From positions 1 through 41,483 of the forward strand of contig JADGOB010000019.1 of the NCBI GenBank assembly GCA_017883185.1: DNA of 41,483 bases, in the 5' to 3' direction. The notes under the pieces are model-generated. The model did not search any database and had not been told where the DNA came from. It saw nothing but the letters and a program-made list of their open reading frames with translations. Every line of letters begins with the position of its first letter. The stretch's first letter is position 1. Shown piece after piece: positions 1 to 7,798 of the stretch. The translations under genes and the position numbers were made by a program. The stretch is from Acidobacteriota bacterium (GTDB taxonomy: Bacteria; Acidobacteriota; Vicinamibacteria; Vicinamibacterales; Fen-181).

Positions 1-125
1 CAAGCCGGGCAACAGATTAGGCGGGCAGGGCAGGCGGAACGCGGCCAGCAGGGCCGCGGCCCCCTGCCGCTGCTCAGGTGACAGAGGGTCCCGGTTCTAC
101 GTGCCTGGGTTGTGCGACGCCGTCA
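1..125. other. Window edge without an assignable gene
   Basis: One frame on the + strand runs in from the left edge and stops at 79-81, but the 26 codons are Gln/Arg/Gly-rich and match nothing I recognise. The other frames are no better. It may be the tail of an upstream gene or plain leader DNA for the cytochrome operon. Confidence 0.3.
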
Positions 126-154
126 TTGCGCTACGGCTGTAACGTCGCTACAAT
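126..154 (+). promoter_or_regulatory. Candidate sigma70-type promoter of the cytochrome operon
   Basis: TTGCGC (126-131) and TACAAT (149-154) are separated by 17 bases, close to the TTGACA/TATAAT pattern. Transcription would start near 161. This argues against the upstream start codons at 78 and 153 and for the ATG at 192 as the start of the first cytochrome gene. Assigned by eye only. Confidence 0.45.
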
Positions 155-191
155 GCGGCTTCTCTCAACGACAGCAGCTTCTCTCGCGCCC

Positions 192-1460
192 ATGACATTC
201 ACGAGTTCCGTTCCCTTTTTCCTGCTCGCGGCGTGCCTGACCGCCACGACGGCGCTGGCGCAGAAGCCGGCCGCTTCGGCCGCGCCCAAGCCGCCCACCA
301 ACGACGATTGCCTGGCGTGTCACGGGGACGCATCGGCGACAGGGGCCAGCGGCCGCTCGGTGGCCGTGTTGCCCGACAAGTTCGCCGCCTCGATCCACGG
401 GCAGTCCGGCATCGCGTGCGTGGATTGCCACGCCGATCTGGCCAGGTCGGCCGATTTCCCGCACGGCGAGAAACTGGCCCCGGCGGCCTGCTCCAACTGC
501 CATGCCGACCCTGCAGCACAGTACGACGCCGGCGTGCACGCCGAGGCGCGGCGCGCATCTAAGCAGAGCGTGGCGGCCGCCTGCAAGGACTGCCACGGCA
601 CGCACGAGATTCGGAGCTCCAAGGACCCGGATTCGCTGACGTATCACCTGAACCTGCCCGCGACCTGTGGGCGGTGTCATGGCAACGCGGACATCATCAG
701 GCGGGGCCGGATCGCGATCGGGGACGTGGTGGCGCAGTTCCAGGACAGCATCCACGGGCAGGCGCTCAGCAAGAGCGGCCTGATAGTCGCGCCCGACTGC
801 AAGGACTGCCACAACGCCCACGACATCAGGCGGAAGAACGATCCCGGGAGCAAGGTGTTCCGGACCGCCGTGCCGGGAACCTGCGGCAAGTGCCACGAGG
901 GGATCCAGCGCCGCTACCAGCACGGCGTGCACGGCGACGCGCTGGCCAAGGGGCGCCCGGACGCGCCGGTCTGCGTGACGTGCCACTCGGCGCACCAGAT
1001 CCAGCGCACCGAGGGATCGACGTGGAAGACCCACGTGCTGCGCGAGTGCGGCACATGTCATCCGGAGTCGAAGCGTACCTTTCGCGACACGTTCCACGGC
1101 CAGGAGACGCAACTGGGCTTCATGCGGGTGGCCACGTGCGCCGACTGCCACGGGGCCCACGACATCTACCCGAAGAGCGATGCTCGGTCGATGGTGTCGT
1201 CGGCGCGGGTCGTCGAGACGTGTCGCAAGTGTCACCCCGGGTCGAGTGCGAGCTTCGCGAAGTACGACCCGCACGCCGATCGGCACAGCCACGCGCGCAA
1301 CCCGATGCTGTTCTACGCGGCGAAGTTCATGGAGGCGTTGCTCATCGGCGTCTTCGCGTTCTTCGGGGTCCATACCGCCCTCTGGGCCTCGCGCGCGGTG
1401 AAGCCCGACGTGCAGGTGAAGCCCCGACGCCCCGACGCCGGCCGGCGTTCGCAGGAGTAG
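192..1460 (+). CDS. Undecaheme c-type cytochrome with C-terminal membrane anchor
   Basis: A periplasmic electron-transfer protein with eleven CXXCH heme c sites (for example CLACH, CVDCH, CSNCH, CKDCH, CGRCH, CGKCH, CVTCH, CADCH, CRKCH), many followed by a distal His in CXXCHxxH form as in NrfB/DmsE/octaheme-like cytochromes. The ATG at 192 gives 422 aa with a clean signal peptide (hydrophobic FFLLAACL stretch, cleavage near ALA-QK); longer starts would place extra non-signal residues in front. One hydrophobic helix lies close to the C-terminus (ALLIGVFAFFGVHTALW), so the heme domain should be tethered to the inner membrane. The cytochrome b gene follows after 4 bases, with an AGGAG ribosome site inside the end of this gene, so the two are probably made together and may form a quinone-linked complex. 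No known subfamily name is assigned. Confidence 0.88.
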   Translation: MTFTSSVPFFLLAACLTATTALAQKPAASAAPKPPTNDDCLACHGDASATGASGRSVAVLPDKFAASIHGQSGIACVDCHADLARSADFPHGEKLAPAACSNCHADPAAQYDAGVHAEARRASKQSVAAACKDCHGTHEIRSSKDPDSLTYHLNLPATCGRCHGNADIIRRGRIAIGDVVAQFQDSIHGQALSKSGLIVAPDCKDCHNAHDIRRKNDPGSKVFRTAVPGTCGKCHEGIQRRYQHGVHGDALAKGRPDAPVCVTCHSAHQIQRTEGSTWKTHVLRECGTCHPESKRTFRDTFHGQETQLGFMRVATCADCHGAHDIYPKSDARSMVSSARVVETCRKCHPGSSASFAKYDPHADRHSHARNPMLFYAAKFMEALLIGVFAFFGVHTALWASRAVKPDVQVKPRRPDAGRRSQE

Positions 1461-1464
1461 CCCC

Positions 1465-2313
1465 ATGGACGACACCCGCGCCGCACCCGTCGAACCGACG
1501 GCATACCAGCGCTTCGACAGGTACAACCGGCTCCTGCACGGCGTCCTGATGTTCAGTTTCCTGGGGCTCGCGTTCACGGGCATGCCGCTGTTGTTCAGCG
1601 ACGCCGCGTGGGCCGTGCGCCTGGCCGGCCTGTTCGGCGGCGGCCGGTCCGCCGGGATTCTCCACCGGACGTTCGCGGTGCTGCTCATCGCCTGCTTCGT
1701 CCTGCACGTCTGGCGGCTGATGCATCGCCTCTACGTCAAGAAAGAACTGGAGGTGCTGTGGGGGCCGGAGTCGATGACGCCGCAACCGCGCGACATCGTG
1801 GAGATGCTCGCGCACATCCGCTGGTTCCTGCGCCTCGGCCCGCAGCCTCGCTTCGATCACTTCACCTACTGGGAGAAGTTCGACTACTGGGCGGTGTTCT
1901 GGGGAATGGGCATCATCGGCGGATCGGGGCTCGTCCTGTGGTTCCCGGAGTTCTTCTCGAAGCTCCTGCCCGGGTCGTGGTTCAACATTGCGCTGCTGGT
2001 ACACGGCGAGGAAGGGCTCCTCGCGGTGGGGTTCATCTTCACGATTCACTTCTTCAACAGCCACCTGCGGCCAGACAAGTTCCCGATGGACCCGGTGATC
2101 TTCACCGGCCGGGTGAGCCATCACGAGTTGATGGAGGAGCGCCCCGCCGAGTACGAGCGGCTGCAGCGCGCCCATCGCCTCGATGAAATCGAGGTGGGGC
2201 CCGCGCCCGGCTGGGTGCCCACGCTGGCGAAGTTCGTCGCGCTCGTCGCGGTGACCTTCGGACTGGTGATGGTGGGGTTGATTGTCTACGCGGTGCTGTT
2301 CGCACGGCTGTAG
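1465..2313 (+). CDS. Membrane cytochrome b subunit (cytochrome b561/hydrogenase-b type)
   Basis: 282 aa with four to five membrane helices (about 26-46, 67-86, 145-165, 183-203 and 255-280). Candidate heme b ligands are H25, H67, H81 and H87, and the HGEEGLLAVGF and TIHFFNSH stretches near 190-210. This matches the b-type cytochromes that pair with multiheme cytochromes, formate dehydrogenases or thiosulfate reductases and exchange electrons with the quinone pool. It lies between two multiheme c genes, which suggests it is the quinone-reactive subunit of the same complex. The exact partner and the direction of electron flow cannot be read from the sequence. Confidence 0.85.
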   Translation: MDDTRAAPVEPTAYQRFDRYNRLLHGVLMFSFLGLAFTGMPLLFSDAAWAVRLAGLFGGGRSAGILHRTFAVLLIACFVLHVWRLMHRLYVKKELEVLWGPESMTPQPRDIVEMLAHIRWFLRLGPQPRFDHFTYWEKFDYWAVFWGMGIIGGSGLVLWFPEFFSKLLPGSWFNIALLVHGEEGLLAVGFIFTIHFFNSHLRPDKFPMDPVIFTGRVSHHELMEERPAEYERLQRAHRLDEIEVGPAPGWVPTLAKFVALVAVTFGLVMVGLIVYAVLFARL

Positions 2314-2378
2314 ATCGTCGCGGCGCGCGGCGGCCGTCCCGGCTCGCCCTTCACGCTGACGCAGGAGACGAGAACGCC

Positions 2379-3749
2379 ATGCCCGGGGAATCGAAGTTCC
2401 GGCACTTCCGCCATCCCGTGACCCTGTTCGGCAGCTGGCTGACGACCGTCAGCGCGCTGCTGTTCCTCGGGGTGTTCTTCGCCGACCTGGTCGGGCTGCC
2501 GACGAACCCCTACATCGGGATCGTGTTCTTCCTGATCCTCCCCGGGTTCTTCGTGTGTGGCCTCGCGCTGATTCCGCTGGGTATCGTCCTCTCCCGACGC
2601 CGCGAGCGCCTGGGCAAGCCACGGCACGAGATCACGTGGCCGATCATCGACCTGAACCGGTCGTACACCCGGAGGATCGCCGGCCTGCTCGTGTTCCTGA
2701 CGTTCGCCAACATCGTCGTCATCTCACTGGCCGCGTTCCGCGGCGTGGCGTACATGGACTCTCCGCAGTTCTGCGGCCAGGTGTGCCACACGGTGATGCA
2801 ACCGGAGTTCACGGCGTACCAGAACGGCCCGCACGCCCGGGTGCACTGCGTCGCCTGCCACATCGGGCCTGGCGCGCCGTGGTTCGTGAAGGCGAAGTTG
2901 TCGGGCACCCGCCAGTTGTTCGCGGTCGCCCTGAAGACCTACCCAGAGCCGATTCCCTCGCCGGTCCAGAACCTGCGTCCCGCGCGTGATACGTGCGAGC
3001 AGTGCCACTGGCCGGAGAAGTTCACCGGCGACAGGGTCAGGGTCGTTCGGGAGTACGCCGAGGACGAGGCCAGCACGGAATCGACAACGACCCTCCAGTT
3101 GCACGTTGGCAGCGGCAGCGAGAGCATGGGAGCCCACGGCATCCACTGGCACATGGCGCCGTCCACGCGCGTCAGCTACATCACCACCGACGAGAAGCGA
3201 CAGACGATCGTCTACGTGGAGGTGGAGGACCGAAACGGTGTTCGAACGTTCCGGGCGGACGGCGTGACCGACGAGCAGTTGAAGAAGGGCGAACGTCGGC
3301 AGATGGACTGCATGGACTGCCACAATCGGCCGAGCCATCGCTTCGACTCGACCCCCGAACGGGCGGTGAACGACGCGATGGGCAACGGTCTGATCGCGAC
3401 GACGCTGCCGTTCGTGCGGCGCGAAGCGGTGGCGGCGCTGAAGGTCAGCTATGCGTCGCAGGATGCGGCGGCCGCCGCGATTGGGACACGGCTCGCCGCG
3501 TTCTACGACCGGCAACTCGGGCCGGGGGCTGCGGCGAGGAAAGCGGAGGTCGCGAAGGCGATTGCAGCCACGCAGGACATTTATCGGCGGAATATCTTTC
3601 CCACCATGAAGGTCACCTGGGGCACGTATCCGAACAATATCGGGCACGTCGATTTCCCCGGGTGCTTCCGTTGCCACGACGACGCCAAGAAGACCAGCGA
3701 TGGCCGTGTGATCAAGCAGGATTGCGAACTCTGTCACAAGATGGGGTAG
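2379..3749 (+). CDS. NapC/NirT-like membrane multiheme cytochrome c, six heme sites
   Basis: 456 aa. Three hydrophobic helices come first (about 15-36, 46-70 and 100-118), then a periplasmic heme domain. The first heme site is C132-GQV-C136-H137, with three residues between the cysteines instead of two. It is followed by canonical CVACH (157-161), CEQCH, CMDCH, CFRCH and CELCH. The layout of site one, with a following M/Q-P-E-F and a conserved His before CVACH, matches the NapC/NrfH fold, whose members oxidise menaquinol and pass electrons to periplasmic cytochromes. AGGAG lies 11 bases before the ATG. The C-terminus ends two residues after the last heme site (CELCHKMG). In this operon it is a second candidate quinol-oxidising unit feeding the decaheme protein downstream. 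Confidence 0.87.
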   Translation: MPGESKFRHFRHPVTLFGSWLTTVSALLFLGVFFADLVGLPTNPYIGIVFFLILPGFFVCGLALIPLGIVLSRRRERLGKPRHEITWPIIDLNRSYTRRIAGLLVFLTFANIVVISLAAFRGVAYMDSPQFCGQVCHTVMQPEFTAYQNGPHARVHCVACHIGPGAPWFVKAKLSGTRQLFAVALKTYPEPIPSPVQNLRPARDTCEQCHWPEKFTGDRVRVVREYAEDEASTESTTTLQLHVGSGSESMGAHGIHWHMAPSTRVSYITTDEKRQTIVYVEVEDRNGVRTFRADGVTDEQLKKGERRQMDCMDCHNRPSHRFDSTPERAVNDAMGNGLIATTLPFVRREAVAALKVSYASQDAAAAAIGTRLAAFYDRQLGPGAAARKAEVAKAIAATQDIYRRNIFPTMKVTWGTYPNNIGHVDFPGCFRCHDDAKKTSDGRVIKQDCELCHKMG

Positions 3750-4210
3750 CGGCCCCCAACCCGTAAGCCCTGTGCCCCGTTTCGGTGTCTGTCAGATTCC
3801 AGACAGCCCCGGTTGCCTCGTGCTTGTCCGATCGTTCACAAGTCGGCTTCCGAGCTTGTGCTACGATTCAGAAGATCCGGAATCTAGGATCAAACCCTTC
3901 AAAATTTTGGAAAAGGCCTTGGGTGGATTTGCCGGAAATCCGGCAGCGAGCGAGAACGGGTGCCGAGGCTTCGTCAGTAGTGTGCAGAAATGCCCCGACC
4001 GCCACGTCGGATTGCGCCATAATTCACAAGGAAGTGTTGCCCTTTTCACCAGTGATTCCGGCGCATCTGTTCGGCATTCACATTGCACCAGCGCGAGCGG
4101 GCATTCGGCCAGTCTCTCTTGGGTCGATGGGCAGGTGTTCTCGACGCCTGCGCCCCCGGGGTACTTTTCTTTCCCCAACAGGTTCGTAGTCACAGCTGAA
4201 GGAGCAAGCC
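3750..4210 (+). promoter_or_regulatory. 461-base leader/promoter region before the decaheme-porin pair
   Basis: No convincing gene: the open frames here lack ribosome sites and family resemblance. Base composition is clearly less GC-rich than the flanks. Visible elements are an extended -10-like TGCTACGAT (3859-3867), GATCC/GGATC arms at 3874-3878 and 3887-3891, a palindrome CAAAATTTTG (3900-3909), and a small hairpin GCCGG-AAAT-CCGGC (3931-3944). The length and structure suggest the downstream pair has its own promoter and a structured 5' leader. Confidence 0.45.
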
Positions 4211-5140
4211 ATGGATTCATTCGTCCAGAACCGCGGTCGGGCGGCGCTCACCGCCTTCGCGGTCGCCTGGCTCGCACTCGGCGGGCTGGCGCTGGCAGGC
4301 CAGGCCGACAAGGCGGCCGGGACGGGGTACGCTGGTGAGAAGACCTGTCTCACCTGCCACGAGGCACAGACCAAGGGGTATCACGGCGGCGTCCACGGCC
4401 GCATGTTCAACCCCAAGACGCCGATCGCCACCAACGGCTGCGAGAGCTGCCACGGTGCGGGCAAGGCGCACGCTGATGCGGGCGGCGACAAGACGAAGAT
4501 CGCCAGCTTCAAGACGATGAAGCCGTCCGAGCAGAGCGCGGCGTGTACGAGCTGCCACAACCGGGGCGCGCACGCCCTGTGGACCGGCAGTCAGCACATG
4601 CAGCGCAACGTGAGCTGCACGAGCTGCCACAGCATCCACGACGCCAAGGGCGAGAAGCAGCTCAAGGCGAAGTCGGAGACGGAGCTGTGCGCGACGTGCC
4701 ACCGGGCGCAGACGAACAAGCAGCTGCGCTTCAACCACATGCCGGTTCGCGAGGGCAAGCTGCAGTGCGGGTCGTGCCACAACGTGCACGGCAGCGCGAA
4801 CGTCAAGCTGCTGGCCAAGGGCGTGACGGTGAACGAGAGCTGCACGAGCTGCCACACCGAGAAGCGTGGCCCGATGCTGTGGGAACACCCGCCGGTGGCC
4901 GAGAACTGCACGACCTGCCACGACGCCCACGGCACGAACAACGACCGGATGCTGGTCGCCAAGCTGCCGTTCCTCTGCCAGCGCTGCCACGTGACCTCGC
5001 GGCACCCCCCCACTATCTACGAGGGGTTCACGGAGAAGAACTCGACGAACGCCAACAAGATCTTCGGGCGGAGCTGCATGTCGTGCCACCAGATGGTCCA
5101 CGGGTCGAACGCGCCTTCGGGCAAGGCGTTCCTGCGTTAG
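4211..5140 (+). CDS. Periplasmic decaheme cytochrome c, MtrA/PioA/DmsE type
   Basis: 309 aa with ten CXXCH sites (CLTCH, CESCH, CTSCH twice, CATCH, CGSCH, CTSCH, CTTCH, CQRCH, CMSCH) spread evenly, the number and spacing of the MtrA/DmsE family. The N-terminus is a signal peptide (hydrophobic FAVAWLALGGLALAG, cleavage around residue 30). AAGGAG at 4199-4204 sits 6 bases before the ATG. In the known Mtr, Mto and Pio systems this protein threads a beta-barrel in the outer membrane as a heme wire; here the barrel gene follows after 15 bases. No outer-surface cytochrome (MtrC/OmcA) lies beside it, so the pair resembles PioAB/MtoAB or DmsEF without the terminal reductase. Direction of electron flow is unknown. 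Confidence 0.9.
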   Translation: MDSFVQNRGRAALTAFAVAWLALGGLALAGQADKAAGTGYAGEKTCLTCHEAQTKGYHGGVHGRMFNPKTPIATNGCESCHGAGKAHADAGGDKTKIASFKTMKPSEQSAACTSCHNRGAHALWTGSQHMQRNVSCTSCHSIHDAKGEKQLKAKSETELCATCHRAQTNKQLRFNHMPVREGKLQCGSCHNVHGSANVKLLAKGVTVNESCTSCHTEKRGPMLWEHPPVAENCTTCHDAHGTNNDRMLVAKLPFLCQRCHVTSRHPPTIYEGFTEKNSTNANKIFGRSCMSCHQMVHGSNAPSGKAFLR

Positions 5141-5155
5141 GTGAGGAGGATAGCG

Positions 5156-7534
5156 ATGCGCAACAGATTGATGATTGTGACTGCCGCGCTTGTGCTGGCC
5201 TCCGTGAGTCTAGTGCTGGCGCAGGACAAGCCCGCGGAGAAGCCCCCAGAGGCGTCCTCGCTGGGTTCTGTCTCGATCGGCTTCCAGGGAAGCTCGGTAA
5301 CCGGCGACCAAGCCCGGTTCGAGCGCTACCGCGACCTTCGCAACCGTCAGAACATCCAGTTCGACTTCGCGAAGGACACCGACAAGTACTTCTTCGACGT
5401 CACGGCCACCAACGTCGGTAACCGTGACGGCTCCTACGCCGTCGGGTACGCCAACAAGAAGGTGAAGTTCGAGTTCTCGTTCGACTCGACGCCGCTCAAC
5501 TACGGCTACAACACCTCCACGCCTTACTCGGTCGCGACGACGGGTACCGATCCGGTGCTGTCTCTCAACTCGGCGACGAGGGCGGACATCGAGGCCAAGA
5601 AGGCGGGCGTGATCGGGATCCCGTCGAGCCTCGCGCAGTGGACCGGCGGCCGGTCGGTGTGGGCGGGTCTCGCCCCGCCGTTCGACCTCCAGACTCGGCG
5701 CGATACCATTCACTTCGGCCTGAGCTACGCGATCACCGACGCCATCGACGCGAAGTTCGAGGTCGCCAGCCACAAGCGCAACGGCTACCAGCCGTTCGGT
5801 GCCGGGTTCGCGTTCAACAACGCGACGGAGATCCCGCTCCCGATCGACGACCGATCGACGGAGATCGAGGCGGGCATCGACTGGGCGAACGACAAGGCGA
5901 TGTTCCGCCTGGCGTACGAGCGGTCGATGTACAACAACACCTACACCTCGGTGACCTGGGACAGCCCGATCCGCGCGACCGATTACAGCAGCGCGGCGGT
6001 GACCGGCTGGGATGCGAGCGGTTACAGCAACGGCAACGGCCCGGCCCGCGGCCGGTTCGCGACCTCGCCCGACAACTCGATGAACGTGGTGACGGCCACG
6101 GGGCTGTGGAAGTTCGCGCACGCCACCTCGCTCAGCGGCAATCTCGCGCTGATCAACATGTCGAACGACGCGGCGTTGATCCCGTGGACGATCAACCCGG
6201 TGGTGGCCAACTCGAAGCTGTGCTCGGCCGCCAGCGGCATCATCGCGTGCACCCCGACGACGCTGCCGGCGAGCGCGAACACCGAGGTCAAGGGCGTCAA
6301 CGCCTCGTTCGTGTTCAACACCCGGCCGATGCCGAAGATGAACGTGACGGCGCGGTATCGCTACAACAACCACGACAACCAGTCGCCCATCTTCGACTAC
6401 AGCTACAACGTGCGGTTCGACGCGGTTCCGGAGTCGACGCCGGGCGTATCCACCGAGCCGTACACGATCACGCAGAACAAGTTCGACATCGATGCCTCGT
6501 TCGCGGTGCTGCCGTACTCGAGCATCAAGGTCGGCTACGGCATTGACGCCAACAGCAAGACCTACCTGGTCTACCGCAAGCTGACGGACAACACCCTGCG
6601 CGCGTCGTTCGACACGATGGGGAACCAGTGGGTGACCCTGCGCGCGATGTACGAATACACGAAGCGCTCGGGCAGCGAGTTCCACCAGGAAGCCATCACC
6701 GACGCCGGCGGGCAGGCGAACGCGCGGCTGTTCGACGACGCGGAGCGGACGCGCAACCGGGCGACGCTGCTCGCGACCATCACCCCGACGCCGGCCGTGG
6801 ACTTCACCGTGTCCTACGCGCGCGGCAAGGACGACTACGACATCGGGCTGAACCCGCAGTTCGGCCTGCTCAACAACGACAACAACGCCGTCAACGTCGC
6901 GGTCAACGTGAGCCCGAAGCCGCAGATCGCTTTCGGCATGGACTACGGCCGCGAGAAGTTCAACTCGCTCCAGGCGTCGCGGACGGCGAACCCGTTCTCG
7001 GGCGTGGCGGGTGCCTACGAGAGCTGGAATGACGCGAACCGGGACTGGAACCTGACGAACGACGAGACAGTGAACACGTTCACGCTCTACTTCAACCTGC
7101 TCCAGGCGCTGCCCAAGACGGACATCCGGATCGGCTACGATTATTCAGATTCAGACCAGGGCTTCGTGCACGGCGGGCCGCGCGTCCAGGGGATGCAGAC
7201 CAATTCAATCCTGACGGTGGGCGACACCAAGCCGTGCAGCCCGACGACCCTAACGTCGTGCTTCGAGGCGTTCCCGAACGTGACCAACAAGTGGCAGCGG
7301 CTGACCTTCGACCTCCGCTACAACCTGACGCGGCAGATCGGGATCGGCGCCAGTTACTGGTACGAGAAGTTCGACGTGACGGACTACGCGACGATCGACA
7401 CGAACGGCCCGGTGGGCTTCTACCCAGCCACCGGCCAGCCGCGGATCGACTACCTCGGTGAGATCAGCACCGGCTACGGCAACCGGCCGTACACCGGCAG
7501 CACCGGGATCGTCCGCGTGATCTACATGTTCTAG
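5156..7534 (+). CDS. MtrB/PioB-family outer-membrane beta-barrel
   Basis: 792 aa. The ATG at 5156 is preceded by GAGGAGGA, which rules out the GTG at 5141 lying inside that site. A signal peptide (hydrophobic stretch MIVTAALVLASVSLVLA, cut before QDK) is followed by long runs of alternating polar/aromatic strands rich in Y, N and D, and the chain ends in Ile-Tyr-Met-Phe, a typical terminal strand of outer-membrane barrels. Length lies between MtrB (about 700) and PioB (about 800). It should form the sheath around the decaheme cytochrome encoded just upstream. The N-terminal CXXC found in Shewanella MtrB is absent; the only Cys pairs lie mid-chain and late (LCSAASGIIAC, PCSPTTLTSC) and could be loop disulfides. 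Confidence 0.85.
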   Translation: MRNRLMIVTAALVLASVSLVLAQDKPAEKPPEASSLGSVSIGFQGSSVTGDQARFERYRDLRNRQNIQFDFAKDTDKYFFDVTATNVGNRDGSYAVGYANKKVKFEFSFDSTPLNYGYNTSTPYSVATTGTDPVLSLNSATRADIEAKKAGVIGIPSSLAQWTGGRSVWAGLAPPFDLQTRRDTIHFGLSYAITDAIDAKFEVASHKRNGYQPFGAGFAFNNATEIPLPIDDRSTEIEAGIDWANDKAMFRLAYERSMYNNTYTSVTWDSPIRATDYSSAAVTGWDASGYSNGNGPARGRFATSPDNSMNVVTATGLWKFAHATSLSGNLALINMSNDAALIPWTINPVVANSKLCSAASGIIACTPTTLPASANTEVKGVNASFVFNTRPMPKMNVTARYRYNNHDNQSPIFDYSYNVRFDAVPESTPGVSTEPYTITQNKFDIDASFAVLPYSSIKVGYGIDANSKTYLVYRKLTDNTLRASFDTMGNQWVTLRAMYEYTKRSGSEFHQEAITDAGGQANARLFDDAERTRNRATLLATITPTPAVDFTVSYARGKDDYDIGLNPQFGLLNNDNNAVNVAVNVSPKPQIAFGMDYGREKFNSLQASRTANPFSGVAGAYESWNDANRDWNLTNDETVNTFTLYFNLLQALPKTDIRIGYDYSDSDQGFVHGGPRVQGMQTNSILTVGDTKPCSPTTLTSCFEAFPNVTNKWQRLTFDLRYNLTRQIGIGASYWYEKFDVTDYATIDTNGPVGFYPATGQPRIDYLGEISTGYGNRPYTGSTGIVRVIYMF

Positions 7535-7607
7535 ACATCTTCCTGGGCTGAGATCGTCACGGGTGAAGCACGTTTCTGTGGGGGCCCTGGAATCTGTCTT
7601 GGGTGCG

Positions 7608-7647
7608 GCCTGGCAGCCTCGAGGCTGCCAGGCGCCCTTCAGGGCGC
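7608..7647 (+). repeat. Perfect palindrome plus overlapping hairpin before the terminator
   Basis: GCCTGGCAGCCTC (7608-7620) is followed at once by its exact reverse complement (7621-7633). A second stem, GCGCCC (7632-7637) with GGGCGC (7642-7647) around TTCA, overlaps both this palindrome and the left arm of the terminator that follows. The overlap makes this stem and the terminator mutually exclusive. Confidence 0.75.
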
Positions 7648-7679
7648 GATACGCTGTGGAGTGTGTCGCGCCCTTTTTT
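7642..7679 (+). terminator. Intrinsic terminator after the porin gene
   Basis: GGGCGCGA (7642-7649) pairs exactly with TCGCGCCC (7666-7673) across a 16-base loop and is followed directly by TTTTTT (7674-7679). It closes the cytochrome-porin block and lies about 120 bases before feoB. Confidence 0.85.
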
Positions 7680-7731
7680 CGTGGGCTCGGCGGGCGGCAG
7701 GCCGAGATTCTCGTCGCACAGGGCGCGCGTG

Positions 7732-7740
7732 TGCGATAAT
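7732..7740 (+). promoter_or_regulatory. Candidate extended -10 promoter for feoBA
   Basis: TGCGATAAT is a good extended -10 element, located after the terminator and 58 bases before the ATG at 7799. No clear -35 box. AATG-N5-CATT (7741-7753) just downstream is a weak inverted repeat that could be an operator, but it does not match a Fur box well. Confidence 0.4.
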
Positions 7741-7798
7741 AATGAGACGCATTCGCAAAGTCGTCCAAACACCTGGTTTCCCACGATCTTCCATCACC

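Noticed and set aside
78-191. Longer N-terminus for the first cytochrome (starts at 78 or 153)
   Set aside because: The likely -10 element at 149-154 overlaps these codons, and the signal peptide begins naturally at 192.
165-1688. Very long - strand frame opposite the first two cytochrome genes
   Set aside because: It mirrors the high-GC third-position pattern of the + strand genes; those have signal peptide and heme motifs, while this has none.
3950-4030. c-di-GMP (GEMM) riboswitch, common ahead of multiheme cytochromes
   Set aside because: The conserved GEMM core segments (CACGCACAGGGCAAACC-type and GACGCAAAGCC-type) are not found.
3772-4338. Open frame of 188 codons (and a 134-codon frame at 3785-4189) before the decaheme gene
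   Set aside because: No ribosome site, composition and residue use unlike a protein, and it runs into the well-supported decaheme gene.
7735-7753. Fur box before feoB
   Set aside because: GATAATAATG fits only the first half of a Fur site; the second half differs, so it was kept only as a weak inverted repeat.
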